The notes under the pieces: model-generated
Database searches by the model: none
What the model was told of the DNA's origin: nothing
What the model saw: only the letters and a program-made list of their open reading frames with translations
Source: Deltaproteobacteria bacterium
Lineage (GTDB): Bacteria > Desulfobacterota > Desulfobacteria > Desulfobacterales > Desulfatirhabdiaceae
DNA length: 64,000 nucleotides
Assembly: GCA_016219185.1 (NCBI GenBank)
Contig: JACRBZ010000061.1
Coordinates: 23,256-87,255, forward strand
Direction: 5' to 3'
Translations under genes and position numbers: made by a program
Part shown: positions 19,370 to 29,335 of the stretch, piece by piece
Numbering within the stretch: the first letter of the stretch is position 1
How the letters are laid out: every line of letters starts with the position of its first letter

Positions 19370-20562
19370 ATTGCCCCTCCAGCCTTTCCATCATTGTTTT
19401 GTGACAAAGGGAATTGTCTTACCCCTCCCACTCCTACGACTACGAACGACCCATCCAGCAGCTGGATCAAGGAAGCAGTTTGCACCATACGAGGCCCGTC
19501 CAATACAGACAGCGCCTGATCCTGTTCACGACCCCTTAAAATATCTCCAGCCTGGTTGGCAAGAAATATGTAACCATCTGTACCGGTAATAGATGCGCTG
19601 AATGAAACGGGAACAGGAACATCGATGCGTGTGAAATTTTCGTTCTGATCATCATACCAATATGCATTTCCGTTCATCCCGGCGATTAATAGTCTTCCCG
19701 ATTGAGAGACCACTGAGCAAAAATAACTTCCCCGATACGGTGTCACGATTCGTTTGAAAGTTTTTCCGCCATCCTTGGAGCAACAAAACAGCCCCTGTTC
19801 GCCGGCTAAGAAAATCAAATCGTCGATGATCTGAATTGTATAGAAATGAAAACCATTTGGGTTGTCAATCCGGTTCACCCATGAAGTCCATGTCGCTCCG
19901 CCGTCCAGTGTGTGAAAAACAAGTCCGAATGCACCGACAATAATCCCTTCTTTTTCATTTTTAAATTTAAGATCCAGAAAAGGCTTGTCCGCCCCCTCAT
20001 CAACGAGGGTGTGAGCGGCAGCAGAGTGACTTTTCGCAGTCTCATTGTCGGCCCCCATACGTTTAAGATCGGACTGAGCTGCCTCAAACGCAATTCGCGC
20101 TGCGACCATGCCGTCCAGTTGACGCACCCAGGTTTCACCACCGTCTTTTGTATGTAGGACAATTCCGGAATGGCCTACAACCCATCCCTGGGTTGAAGAT
20201 GGAAAATCCACCGAAATTAACGAAACGCTGGTCGGAACTTTAGCCTGGCGCCAGGTTTTCCCGTTATCATCCGAGAGAATGACTATCCCGCGCTCTCCAA
20301 CAGCAACTATCCTGTTACCCGCTTTTGCGATATCAAGCAGCACGCTTCTTTCGGGTTGATGTACCAGCATGGCGGGTCGATCCAAGAGATCGACCTCCCC
20401 ATTCGGTGAAATACGGGTGTAATTCCGGTCAAGTCCGCCCAGAGCGGAGGGCTGTTCCAGCGGAGCGGCAACCGCCGTGGAAAAACCAATTATCAACGCC
20501 ATACAACCGCAAATCAGCCCTCCAAAATTGGATTTTTTACGTTGTTGTATTGAATTTTCCAC
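19366..20562 (-). CDS. YCF48/BNR-repeat exported protein
   Basis: A 398-aa protein starting at GTG 20562, which shares a base with the DUF1329 stop (TAGTG) and lies behind GGAGAAGGAG. A signal peptide (hydrophobic core CGCMALIIGFSTAVA) precedes several beta-propeller repeats of the Ycf48 type, for example SDDNGKTWRQ, HTKDGGETWVRQ, HTLDGGATWTSW and CSKDGGKTFKR. Such proteins are presumed periplasmic or outer-membrane-associated. In this gene set they are thought to partner the MMPL transporter and DUF1302/1329 proteins, but the exact job is not known. Earlier starts would overlap the upstream gene. Confidence 0.85.
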   Translation of the reverse strand: MENSIQQRKKSNFGGLICGCMALIIGFSTAVAAPLEQPSALGGLDRNYTRISPNGEVDLLDRPAMLVHQPERSVLLDIAKAGNRIVAVGERGIVILSDDNGKTWRQAKVPTSVSLISVDFPSSTQGWVVGHSGIVLHTKDGGETWVRQLDGMVAARIAFEAAQSDLKRMGADNETAKSHSAAAHTLVDEGADKPFLDLKFKNEKEGIIVGAFGLVFHTLDGGATWTSWVNRIDNPNGFHFYTIQIIDDLIFLAGEQGLFCCSKDGGKTFKRIVTPYRGSYFCSVVSQSGRLLIAGMNGNAYWYDDQNENFTRIDVPVPVSFSASITGTDGYIFLANQAGDILRGREQDQALSVLDGPRMVQTASLIQLLDGSFVVVGVGGVRQFPLSQNNDGKAGGAM

Positions 20563-21932
20563 TATCGAACTCCTTCTCCCGCCATGGCATCCGGCGTGAA
20601 GACACTGTCGGGATAAGGCGGCATAACCTTCCACTGCTCCGCTTTTCCGGCCATAACCACATTGATGAAAAAGCTTCCCCCCAACAAATCATAATACCCC
20701 CATGATTGATTCACAGTTGCCGGAATATCAGGTGCTGAAATGGGAACGGAAATAAGCATCCGCCAAAGTTGTCCTTTTGCATCCCAGCGATCCGCGAGCA
20801 CTGCGGTCCAGGAATCCTCGTCAATGTAGTATCGTGTTTTATGTGAAGTGTGCCGCTGTCCCTCTTTAAGAACTGCTTCAACAACCCATACCCGATGCAG
20901 CTCCCAGCGAAGATGATCCGGATTTATAAAATGGTCCGAGAAAACATCTTCTGCCTTTCCCGGTTCATTAAACTTGTTCGAATTGTAAGGAATGAACATT
21001 TCCTTTTTTCCAACGATATTCCAATCAAATCGTGGAATCGTTTCGGTTGTTAAAAATATGTCGACCTCATCAAAAGATGACATGCCGGCGGAAAAAGGAG
21101 TGGGGGTGTCGCAACAGGAAAGCGGAAGCTTTCGTACGCGTCTTTGGCCCGTAATATAGACCCACGTCGAAGTCTTATCCAGTACCTGACTGATCCGGCC
21201 CGTAATCGCTTCGCCGGTTCGTATCGGCGGCCCGGTGTTTATGGAACGGACCAGATAATATAACCCATCGTATGAATCCAGAGAACCGCTTGAAAGATAG
21301 TACGACGACTGCTGATCATTCTTCGATTCAAGAAGCATCACGAGTTTTCCGGTATCGGTTCCCATCCATCCGGTGAAATCCGTATGCCAGGCCGTACCAC
21401 GCCACCGCAGAAGATGGTTCCATATTACTTCCTTACCGGATTGGGGAACTGGGAACGGTGTCCCTCCATACACTTTTACCGGCACATCCCCGTTCATTTC
21501 GCCCCGGGTCGCATTTAAATATGTATTGTCGTAAACCCACTGTGGTGCCGCATGGGTACGGTGGGTCGGATAGATATCAATCTGATAGGTATCTGGATAC
21601 TTTTTGAGCATCGCCTTTGTCCCTTCGTTGAGCTTATCCGCATATTGATCCATGTTCACGGCTTTAATCGAATAAAGCGGTTTTTCATTGGGAAAAATAT
21701 CAGGCCGTTTACCACCGTTAACAAATCCGGGTGCCGTTTTGGTAAGGCCTCCATCCCATGCCGGAATGGTGCCTTCCTTGTTGCCCGCTTTTTCCGCTCC
21801 CAAGGGAGTCAAAGTAGATTTTAACCGCTCTGCTTCCTGGGCTGAAACCCCGCAAAAGGCGGTGTCGCAGGAGATTGCCGCCAGTAATCCACAAAATACG
21901 CTGATAAATAATAATTTATAATGTTGTTTCAT
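20562..21932 (-). CDS. DUF1329 outer-membrane lipoprotein-sorting-like protein
   Basis: A 456-aa protein of the DUF1329 (LolA-like) family. ATG 21932 follows GGGGAGAAAG and gives a clear signal peptide (LLFISVFCGLLAAISCDTAF), so the product is periplasmic or bound to the outer membrane. Downstream pieces typical of the family are LGAEKAGNKEGTIPAWDGG and the C-terminal region TRYYIDEDSWTAVLADRWDA. The family occurs with DUF1302 barrels in hydrophobic-compound catabolic clusters, where it may pass substrates across the periplasm. This is inferred from repeated co-occurrence, not from residues. Confidence 0.88.
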   Translation of the reverse strand: MKQHYKLLFISVFCGLLAAISCDTAFCGVSAQEAERLKSTLTPLGAEKAGNKEGTIPAWDGGLTKTAPGFVNGGKRPDIFPNEKPLYSIKAVNMDQYADKLNEGTKAMLKKYPDTYQIDIYPTHRTHAAPQWVYDNTYLNATRGEMNGDVPVKVYGGTPFPVPQSGKEVIWNHLLRWRGTAWHTDFTGWMGTDTGKLVMLLESKNDQQSSYYLSSGSLDSYDGLYYLVRSINTGPPIRTGEAITGRISQVLDKTSTWVYITGQRRVRKLPLSCCDTPTPFSAGMSSFDEVDIFLTTETIPRFDWNIVGKKEMFIPYNSNKFNEPGKAEDVFSDHFINPDHLRWELHRVWVVEAVLKEGQRHTSHKTRYYIDEDSWTAVLADRWDAKGQLWRMLISVPISAPDIPATVNQSWGYYDLLGGSFFINVVMAGKAEQWKVMPPYPDSVFTPDAMAGEGVR

Positions 21933-22040
21933 AAGCTTTCTCCCCAATAGCCTTAAAATGTTAATTACACTTCCATATTTTTTGACTCAAATATCATATC
22001 ATGAGCTATATGTGCTTGATCCCATAGGTTAATTGCAGGG

Positions 22041-23753
22041 TTAGAATGTACGGTAGATTGAAAACGCTATAAAATCACGGTCCGCATACGTTTGATCAAA
22101 TGTGAAATGATTATTCAAATCAAGAAGTGTATCGGTTGATCCATAAAAATGGGTATACGTAAGACTGGCTCTCCAAACATCCCAAAAAGTTACCTTAATC
22201 CCTATGTTCATGTCTCCTCCCTGGTCCGGTCCAAAGCTGGCGACCACGGATGAAGAGCCTTTCGGGAAATAGGAAATACCGACCGGAACACTGATATCAA
22301 ATCCGGAAAAGACTTGCCGATACTTCGGTTCATAAACCATACGAATACCATATGCATCCGTTGAAGTATTGGGATCCAGTGCTTGAGGGTTTTTAGTTAT
22401 TTCCGTTCGTGTGTTGTAAGCAATTTCACCTAAAAAATCAGCCTCCTGTGCAATAAAAGAGGGTTCCATGCTGGCTAACCATGATAACTGAGCATGAAAA
22501 GAATTACCTACCGCATACAACGGATTCTTATCATTGTCCGCGTTCGTGCCTGCCGCAAAGACTTGAAGATCGCTTACCAGCGGAGTGTTTCGGCGAATCG
22601 ATGCCTCGGCTGCCAGATTGACGAATCCGAACGTGGTTGTGGCACTCATGCCATATGCTTCAATATTTTCTGGATAGACCAGAAAATATTCACCAATTTT
22701 TCCGATGGCTGGATTAAAATTCGATGGGTCCAGCACCAGCGGTCCGCCCGGTGTATCCACAACGCTCAATCGTCCATAAAGCTGCGGCGTTTTATCGTGA
22801 TACCGGATGGCATAAAGGCCCAAATCGTAATCAGCAACCCGGTATCGAACCTGAACGCCGCCCTGTCCAGAATCTTCCGCATCCAGATCGTTACCCCTGT
22901 AGAAAGCAGCAGCTTCTCCTCCCGGCATCAGGGGAGGGCCGGTAAACAGACGCTCCCCTCCGGTACCCACAATATCGATATTACCGAAATAACTATCAAT
23001 CGCCGGTAATCGCGATTTTTCCCAGGCTAACTGGTAGTAGACCCCCACCGAAAAACGCGGACCGAACTGAATTTGGCCAGAAACTTGCGGAACCGGACGA
23101 ATCAGTTCCTTGAACTGCGTGTTGGGCACTGAAAGCAATTTTACGGCATCGATGGGAGCCATGCCGCCAGCAATCCCATTGTTTCCGAAAAAGAGACTTT
23201 CACCCCATTGCATCGCATATTGCCCTGCCCGAAACGTCATCGAATTATTACTAAAATCGTGTTTTCCAAAAACAAATGCGTCCAGAATCTCGGCATCACG
23301 TCCATGCAAATCTCTTGTATTCTTTGTAAACGCGTTGCTGGGGACGGAAAAAGCATTCACCGTTCCAGGCGAATCATTGCCGTTGCTCTTGTTATATACA
23401 TCATCGTACCAGGCGGACGCACTTACCCGTGCGCCCCATCCCTTATACAGGATATCCATTTCTGATAGTAGATCGAAGCGATTGGATATCAGACCTCTGC
23501 TAAACGCCCGGTCGCCGTCATCCTGATTTGGGCTGGAAATCAGCTCATTTGACGCTGATCCGACTCGCCAGGCCGCACTGTATTTGGCTGTATTATCCCA
23601 CCGGATCGTCAAATCCGGATTGCCGGTGTCGATATTAAATGCACGGGCGGATGAGGTGATTATCATGCATACAATTAAAACCGAGCCTAGAATTGTCAGC
23701 GCCTTCTGAAAAATTCGAAATCCCGAAATTGGAACGGCCATCGGTTTACTCAT
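22041..23753 (-). CDS. DUF1302 outer-membrane beta-barrel protein
   Basis: A 570-aa exported protein. The start is ATG 23753 behind AAAGGAGG; longer frames upstream run into the MFS gene. A signal peptide (ILGSVLIVCMIITSSARA) is followed by DLTIRWDNTAKYSAAWR, typical of DUF1302, then many alternating hydrophobic strands and a C-terminal aromatic residue (SIYRTF), the usual barrel ending. DUF1302 members are presumed channels for hydrophobic substrates across the outer membrane. It is the first of the four-gene envelope set DUF1302-DUF1329-YCF48-MMPL. Confidence 0.88.
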   Translation of the reverse strand: MSKPMAVPISGFRIFQKALTILGSVLIVCMIITSSARAFNIDTGNPDLTIRWDNTAKYSAAWRVGSASNELISSPNQDDGDRAFSRGLISNRFDLLSEMDILYKGWGARVSASAWYDDVYNKSNGNDSPGTVNAFSVPSNAFTKNTRDLHGRDAEILDAFVFGKHDFSNNSMTFRAGQYAMQWGESLFFGNNGIAGGMAPIDAVKLLSVPNTQFKELIRPVPQVSGQIQFGPRFSVGVYYQLAWEKSRLPAIDSYFGNIDIVGTGGERLFTGPPLMPGGEAAAFYRGNDLDAEDSGQGGVQVRYRVADYDLGLYAIRYHDKTPQLYGRLSVVDTPGGPLVLDPSNFNPAIGKIGEYFLVYPENIEAYGMSATTTFGFVNLAAEASIRRNTPLVSDLQVFAAGTNADNDKNPLYAVGNSFHAQLSWLASMEPSFIAQEADFLGEIAYNTRTEITKNPQALDPNTSTDAYGIRMVYEPKYRQVFSGFDISVPVGISYFPKGSSSVVASFGPDQGGDMNIGIKVTFWDVWRASLTYTHFYGSTDTLLDLNNHFTFDQTYADRDFIAFSIYRTF

Positions 23754-23788
23754 AATCTTTCCTCCTTTCTGTCTGATGTCATTGTGAA

Positions 23789-25054
23789 TTATTTTGTTTT
23801 GGAAAGGCCGAATACTGCGGGCGATTTCAGAAACGGCGTGAGAAGAAACCCTATCAGGCCCACACACCCAACTATCAGAATCGAAACCAGATAGCTGTTT
23901 GTTTGACGCAAAGACATCGCACCGAGGATCACCCCCGCCGTGCCACCAAAGGTACCGACACCGACCCACAAGCCTACAACCTTTCCTGTGACATGGGGAG
24001 GGTAGTGAGTTGCAACAAAGGCCATGGCATTGGGTACGATCCATGCCATGAAAAAGCCCGCTATCATCAGGCATGCCAACAGCATCAGGCGGTTGGAGGT
24101 CACGAACGGAAGCTTGATCGATACGGAAAATACCGCGAATACCAGAAACCCGATTGCAATCGAGGGTTTTGTTCGACCCTGGAAGACCTTCTTAAGAATG
24201 AAACCCGCGGCCACTGCGCCGACCATGGATGCAATAGCGACACCCAACATATACTTGCCGGCCAGTACCGGACCAAAATCCATGCCAAGGGGTGAATCAA
24301 CCGCCAGGTACGCCGGCGTCAGATTATTGAAGACATTCAGGACCCACATGTAACAGAATACCAGAAGCACACCGATCCAAGTGGCTTGTTGCTTCAATAC
24401 CAAGCGCACATCACTCACTCCCTCGTTGTTTGCTTCGTACTGGCCTTCCCGCGAGAAGGGCGGGGTCGGCTTTTTCGCCAGGGTGACGGCTATGGTCACA
24501 GCCAGCGCAATCAGCCCCGCTACAGACATCCATGATAGGGCCTCTCGCCAGTTTCCGCTCGCTTCGAAGATTGCCGGAGCAATCACAAAACCCAGCGCAA
24601 TTCCCAAGGATACCGACATACCCTGAAACCCTGCCACGATCCCTCTCTCCAGAACAGGAAACCACAGAGATGCAAGGGGTGACACAAGAGCGAGGATCGG
24701 TCCCGCCCCCATGGCCTGAAATATCCGAATCACCATCGCACCCCGAAGCGTGTCGCCGAAATAGGGCATGGCGAGGGTGGGTAAGATCAACATAGCAAGG
24801 CAGAAAAGGAAAATCGGTATCAGACCCAAACGGTCGCATACGATACCCCCGCATATACAGGAGATAGCCACGACCAAGTTGAACACGCCCATGAAATTGG
24901 CAGTGGCCGCTCCAAGGCTGAGGCCCAAATCTTTTGCGATGACCCCCATCAAGGAAGCCGGAGATATCATAACCATGGTCGATGCGGCGGTGATGAGACA
25001 CAGATCGATCAACATTAACCATCGGAATTTGGGGTAGACTGCGCAATCTTTCAT
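23789..25054 (-). CDS. Major facilitator superfamily transporter
   Basis: A 421-aa MFS carrier with about twelve membrane segments and the MFS-type loop GGIVCDRLGLIPI between helices 2 and 3. There is a larger cytoplasmic loop near 185-210 between the two halves. It probably moves an organic acid or the pathway substrate across the inner membrane. It lies 35 bp upstream of the DUF1302 gene, so one transcript would make both an outer-membrane and an inner-membrane route. Substrate specificity cannot be read from sequence. An overlapping frame around 24.4-25.1 kb is a shadow. Confidence 0.88.
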   Translation of the reverse strand: MKDCAVYPKFRWLMLIDLCLITAASTMVMISPASLMGVIAKDLGLSLGAATANFMGVFNLVVAISCICGGIVCDRLGLIPIFLFCLAMLILPTLAMPYFGDTLRGAMVIRIFQAMGAGPILALVSPLASLWFPVLERGIVAGFQGMSVSLGIALGFVIAPAIFEASGNWREALSWMSVAGLIALAVTIAVTLAKKPTPPFSREGQYEANNEGVSDVRLVLKQQATWIGVLLVFCYMWVLNVFNNLTPAYLAVDSPLGMDFGPVLAGKYMLGVAIASMVGAVAAGFILKKVFQGRTKPSIAIGFLVFAVFSVSIKLPFVTSNRLMLLACLMIAGFFMAWIVPNAMAFVATHYPPHVTGKVVGLWVGVGTFGGTAGVILGAMSLRQTNSYLVSILIVGCVGLIGFLLTPFLKSPAVFGLSKTK

Positions 25055-25144
25055 GGTCGTCTCCTTGAATGGTCCGATAATGCATTGAATACAGAGTTGT
25101 TCTTAAAGTAAAAAAGATTTCCATCCGGGATTGGCCGCTCCGAA

Positions 25145-26587
25145 TCAAAGAGATGCCAAATACTCCGCCGCATGCTCCCCTGCGATGCGACCACTGTTAA
25201 TGGCAAACCCCATCGAGTTCCCCGGCATTATGAATGTATAGCTGTCCGAATGAATGGCATTGGCATCTGTGCCGGCGGCATATAGCCCTGGAATTACATT
25301 GAAAGATTTATCTATAACTTCACACTTGTAGTTGATTCTGATTCCTCCCAGACTCCCGAATCCGCTCGGTACCAGTCGACCTGCATAGAATCTGGGGGCA
25401 GAGATAGGCTTCATGAATTTGTAATTCTTATTAAAGAGTGCGTCACGGCTCTCACAGGCTCGATTGTAGTCGGCCACGGTTTCCATAAAGGAGGGCAGAT
25501 GTATTCCGGCTTTTTCACCCAGGGCTTCAAGGGTATCGGCCATAAAAAAATCCTTACTTTCCGAATCGACGGCTCTCTGCATCTCTGCATCAAACCCGCA
25601 AGCATCGTTAACAGGCACGTCATAACAAATCTGGTCGAAGCCATTCTTTGCGTAATGGTTTTTGATGTTTTCATCGAATATCATGAAAGCACATCTATTC
25701 TTTTGCCGGGATACGGCATTTCCGGCAAACGTATTGTTTTGCATCACTTCCTCGTTGAAAAACCGTTCACCGTTAAGATTGACCAGTAGATTGGGCTGAC
25801 GGAACAGGGCATCGATGTTCCAGAATTCCGCTTGATTGGGAACCGAGCAGTATAATTCCAGCATCATATGGGTTTTGGCTGCTCCCACCTCCCATGCCAT
25901 TTTAATACCGTCCCCTTCCAATCCGGGAATTTTAAAGGAAAACAAATCGCTGCCCCATTCATAACCGGTATATTTTTTAATCCACTTGGTATCACCACCA
26001 AATCCACCGGTAGCAACGATTACCGCCCGGGTATTGACCTGAACCATCTCTCCGGAACGCTCTTCAGCCTGAAAACCCACAATGTTTCCACCTTCTTTAA
26101 GGATTTTCTGGGCAGGTGTCTGAAAATAGAATTTCACACCGAGTTCCTTTGCTTTCATCGTCAACACCTTGAAGATTTCCGCGGCGGTTCCGTGGGCGCC
26201 GGCTCCTGTAGCCAAAACATGCCAGGTCGGTTGTGAGGTGGTAAAATGCCTGGCAGCCAGTACAAATTTCACGCCCATACCTTCCAGCCAATCAATCGTG
26301 TCTCCGGATTTGTCAATAAATGCCCGCACCAGGCTGGCATCCGGAATCCAATGGTTGAATTCCATGTGCATCTTGAAAGCTTCATCTCTGGTGAGTCCGA
26401 CGATCTGTTTTTTTTGCAGACGGCTTTCAACGGCGAAAGGCCCCATGGCCATGTTTCCACACCCGCCGGTCACAGATGATTTTTCAAAAACCACTATTTT
26501 GGCGCCGGTTTCAGCAGCGGCTACCGCAGCAGCCAATCCGGCCGGCCCAGCCGCGATAATTCCTATGTCCGCGCTTAGTTGTTTCAT
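25145..26587 (-). CDS. FAD-dependent oxidoreductase (fumarate reductase/3-ketosteroid dehydrogenase-like)
   Basis: A 480-aa FAD_binding_2 protein. The N-terminal dinucleotide site is IIAAGPAGLAAA; the first Gly of the usual GxGxxG is Ala here. It is followed by FEKSSVTGGCGNMA. The family's C-terminal FAD segment is present as GLYAAGTDANAIHSDSYTF and NSGRIAGEHAAEYL. There is no heme or flavin-transfer domain and no signal peptide, so it should be a soluble enzyme. Homologues desaturate or reduce ring carbons next to a keto group, or reduce enoates. In this cluster a ring dehydrogenase or reductase role is likely; the substrate is not evident. Confidence 0.85.
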   Translation of the reverse strand: MKQLSADIGIIAAGPAGLAAAVAAAETGAKIVVFEKSSVTGGCGNMAMGPFAVESRLQKKQIVGLTRDEAFKMHMEFNHWIPDASLVRAFIDKSGDTIDWLEGMGVKFVLAARHFTTSQPTWHVLATGAGAHGTAAEIFKVLTMKAKELGVKFYFQTPAQKILKEGGNIVGFQAEERSGEMVQVNTRAVIVATGGFGGDTKWIKKYTGYEWGSDLFSFKIPGLEGDGIKMAWEVGAAKTHMMLELYCSVPNQAEFWNIDALFRQPNLLVNLNGERFFNEEVMQNNTFAGNAVSRQKNRCAFMIFDENIKNHYAKNGFDQICYDVPVNDACGFDAEMQRAVDSESKDFFMADTLEALGEKAGIHLPSFMETVADYNRACESRDALFNKNYKFMKPISAPRFYAGRLVPSGFGSLGGIRINYKCEVIDKSFNVIPGLYAAGTDANAIHSDSYTFIMPGNSMGFAINSGRIAGEHAAEYLASL

Positions 26588-26672
26588 GGTCCAATTTCCT
26601 TTTTTTTAAGAAAGTTAACTTTTTTACCGGTCGAGAACTATTTGCTGTTTTTCTCAATAGCCTTGAGGCAGT

Positions 26673-27686
26673 CTATACTTTCACGCGTCGCTTGGATGTA
26701 TCAATTCCCAAAAGTTTGCCGAGGTTTTCTCCGAAAATCTTCCGACGGTCATCGTCCGTAAGTTCGGGATAACCATAACTCTCCTGCATATCTTTGGGAA
26801 ATTGAAAATTCCGGAGACCCTCTACGCCGAGCTTGTACTGCCAGGCAAAACCCACATAGTCGATGCCCCAGATAATTCGGTCAGTTCCCACACATCGAAT
26901 AGCCTCGCCAAGGATTTTGGCAAACTTTCTTGGTGCACTGAGTGCCCATGGCACCAAAAGGCTCAGGCTCGGGTACACATTCGGATGACTCATAGCGACC
27001 ATGTTTAGATCATCACAGTACGGATATCCCATATGAAAGGCGACTATCTTTAACTCGGGAAAATCTCGGGCAACATCATCCAGTTGAATGGGCAGTGCGT
27101 ACTTGCTCTTTCCGGGCGGCACCCATGAAAATCCTGTATGAATGTCCAACACGATCTTAAGTTCCTGGGCCTTCTCATACATGGGCCAGAGATCGGGATC
27201 ATTCATGTAAGTGTCCTCCGGGGAATAATACTTAAAAATTTTTGCCCCCTTTTCCTTGACCCAATACTCCATTTCCCAAATGACATTCTTGACTCCTCTA
27301 AATTTAATCGGAGAAAGGTTGGGTTGATACATAAAGCGGTCCGGATGCGACTCCACAACCTTCGCCATATCCTCATTGGTAAACCATCGCGAGGTGTATT
27401 TAACGGTTTCCATCATGGATTCAGGAAGCAGGCAGGCGATATCGATTCCATATTTGTCCATAACCGCAATATAGGACTCAGGGTCCGTGTTTTTCACAAA
27501 ATCATCGGGTCCAAGACCTTCCATGGCACTCTTCGGCATTCCGGTCTGGAAGGATCTTGTGATGCCTTCTACGGCCTTCCACCACATCTGAACCCCGGGA
27601 TAGTGTTTTACCGCCGCCATATCGCCCACAAGGTGGCATTCCGGGTCTATTTTGAAGAATTCGTCCTGTTTAAATTCCTTTGTCAC
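26673..27686 (-). CDS. Amidohydrolase_2 family TIM-barrel hydrolase/decarboxylase
   Basis: A 337-aa protein of the amidohydrolase 2 family. Likely metal ligands are the N-terminal His (IDPECHLVGD, a variant of the usual D-x-H-x-H), His in LDIHTGFSWV, His in IVAFHMGYPY and Asp in IWGIDYVGFAW. Members hydrolyse or decarboxylate cyclic and aromatic acids. Being between two flavin enzymes and acyl-CoA genes, it may open a ring or remove a carboxyl group. It is preceded by a 160-bp gap from the oxidoreductase gene, the longest break in this part of the train. Confidence 0.82.
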   Translation of the reverse strand: MTKEFKQDEFFKIDPECHLVGDMAAVKHYPGVQMWWKAVEGITRSFQTGMPKSAMEGLGPDDFVKNTDPESYIAVMDKYGIDIACLLPESMMETVKYTSRWFTNEDMAKVVESHPDRFMYQPNLSPIKFRGVKNVIWEMEYWVKEKGAKIFKYYSPEDTYMNDPDLWPMYEKAQELKIVLDIHTGFSWVPPGKSKYALPIQLDDVARDFPELKIVAFHMGYPYCDDLNMVAMSHPNVYPSLSLLVPWALSAPRKFAKILGEAIRCVGTDRIIWGIDYVGFAWQYKLGVEGLRNFQFPKDMQESYGYPELTDDDRRKIFGENLGKLLGIDTSKRRVKV

Positions 27687-27846
27687 TATTATTCTCCTTT
27701 TTTAGGGCAGAAAAAAGGGATCAACTGTTCCAAACCCCTTTTTATCTGCAAACCGTCATTGAAAAACGCCGGCATCATAAAGCTTGCGCAGCAAACCTTC
27801 CTGGTCTGGTTTTGGAATTTCAAAAAATGAATCCTGAACCTGCCTA

Positions 27847-29220
27847 TCACTTTCTTTGGCCGGGCCCCCGGAAAGATCTCCAGTGCTGTTCCAAGGTGGA
27901 AATCTCTTTCTTCCACCATGGCCTGTGCAAAGAAGGCAACGGCGCATTGGTGACACCTTTCATCAAAATGGATTCATGTTTCAGGCGAGCTCCTATTCTG
28001 TATTCATCCATGGCATATTCCCTGCCCAGCCATGGGTTTTGAGGGCATTCCGGTGTAATGCCGGACAGACATCGCATCAAACATATATTACATCGTTTGC
28101 ATATGTTGATCTCATCCGTGCGCCCTTCCATCACTTTGTTGCAGTATTCGGGGTCGATAAACAACTGGCGTGCCATAGCGGAAATATCGAATTTTCCAGC
28201 ACTGATATCCCTATCTGCTTTGATCGGGTCATGCTGAGATGCAACAATCACAGGGATTTTCAAAACCTTCTTGAAATCCGCGCCGGTATCCGGGATATGT
28301 CCTGCTGCCTCAGCAGTCCCCACCAGATGACATGTTTCTTCGTATCCGCCTCCATCCGAAAGACTGATGAAGTCCGCACCACGGGCCTCCAAATCCTTTG
28401 CCACGTCAATCATCTCTTCCCGAGTCAAACCACCTTCCATATGCTCTTCAGCGCTGATTCGAACACCGACAGCCACACCAGGACAGGCGTAGCGCACCTG
28501 TTCCATGGTTTCATTAAGCAGACGTTTTCGATTTCGCCATTCCCCTCCGTACATGTCGGTTCGCTTATTGGATAGGGGAGAGAGAAATTCATGTTCCAGA
28601 TATCCATGGGGGCCGTGGATTTCAATAACATCGAAACCGCCGATTACAGCAAGCTGGCAGCTCTTGGCATATTCTTTTTGCTCACTCTGGATCTCGGATA
28701 TAGACATCTCCCGGGTCATTTGACCCACGAGAAACTCCCTGGCGCTCTCGCTTTTGATCATGATCGATTCAAGTCCCTTTGTCATGGTATCCAAAGCGGC
28801 CTCATAGGGGAGCCCTGCAGTGGGAGCGGGTGCAAGGAGGGTCTCGTCATAGGAATGCCCCTGGCGGCCGAAACCCATGCTCATCTGAGCGCTGGCCAAG
28901 GCTCCGAAATGATGGATATGTTTGGTTAGCATGCCGAGTCCCTGGAGGTGTCCGGGATGGAAACAGTGAATATTCCTACCCCATACAAATTTTGAACCCA
29001 TTCTTGTAGCCATGATTGCACCGGTGGTAACCAACGCGGCTCCACCCTTGGCACGCGCTGCAAAATAGGCAATCTGTTGCTCCGTCACCTGTCCATCATG
29101 GCCGGCCATGGTCTCGTTCATGGGCGCTAAAGACATCCTGTTTTTTAATTCAAACGGACCGATCTTAATGGGCGTGGTGATATGATTTAACTGAGCCTTT
29201 TTCAACTTTTTCTCGACCAT
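27847..29220 (-). CDS. NADH:flavin oxidoreductase (old yellow enzyme family) with [4Fe-4S] motif, lacking the NAD(P)H domain
   Basis: A 457-aa protein with the FMN TIM barrel of the 2,4-dienoyl-CoA reductase/trimethylamine dehydrogenase branch (LAPMNETMAG, IEIHGPHGYLEHEFLSP, SNKRTDMYGG). Past residue 370 it has the cluster motif CKRCNICLMRC with a further Cys in TPEC, like the [4Fe-4S] site of trimethylamine dehydrogenase. The C-terminal FAD/NAD(P)H half of that family (another 250-300 residues) is missing, so electrons must come from a partner. A close paralogue lies at 33920-35311. It probably reduces or oxidises a conjugated enone or enoyl-CoA. Confidence 0.88.
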   Translation of the reverse strand: MVEKKLKKAQLNHITTPIKIGPFELKNRMSLAPMNETMAGHDGQVTEQQIAYFAARAKGGAALVTTGAIMATRMGSKFVWGRNIHCFHPGHLQGLGMLTKHIHHFGALASAQMSMGFGRQGHSYDETLLAPAPTAGLPYEAALDTMTKGLESIMIKSESAREFLVGQMTREMSISEIQSEQKEYAKSCQLAVIGGFDVIEIHGPHGYLEHEFLSPLSNKRTDMYGGEWRNRKRLLNETMEQVRYACPGVAVGVRISAEEHMEGGLTREEMIDVAKDLEARGADFISLSDGGGYEETCHLVGTAEAAGHIPDTGADFKKVLKIPVIVASQHDPIKADRDISAGKFDISAMARQLFIDPEYCNKVMEGRTDEINICKRCNICLMRCLSGITPECPQNPWLGREYAMDEYRIGARLKHESILMKGVTNAPLPSLHRPWWKKEISTLEQHWRSFRGPGQRK

Positions 29221-29335
29221 TTGATTCTCCTATAATATTGTGTGGTTATGTTACAAAATCATTGGGACCTTCTACCTGAAAGAAGTTGCGTTAACCAGTC
29301 CGGTTGCTTCATCTATTATTTTATCGTGGTAGTTT

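Noticed and set aside
24411..25148. Minus-strand 245-aa frame overlapping the MFS gene
   Set aside because: Low-complexity His/Arg/Gly-rich translation typical of a shadow frame; the MFS frame is clearly real.
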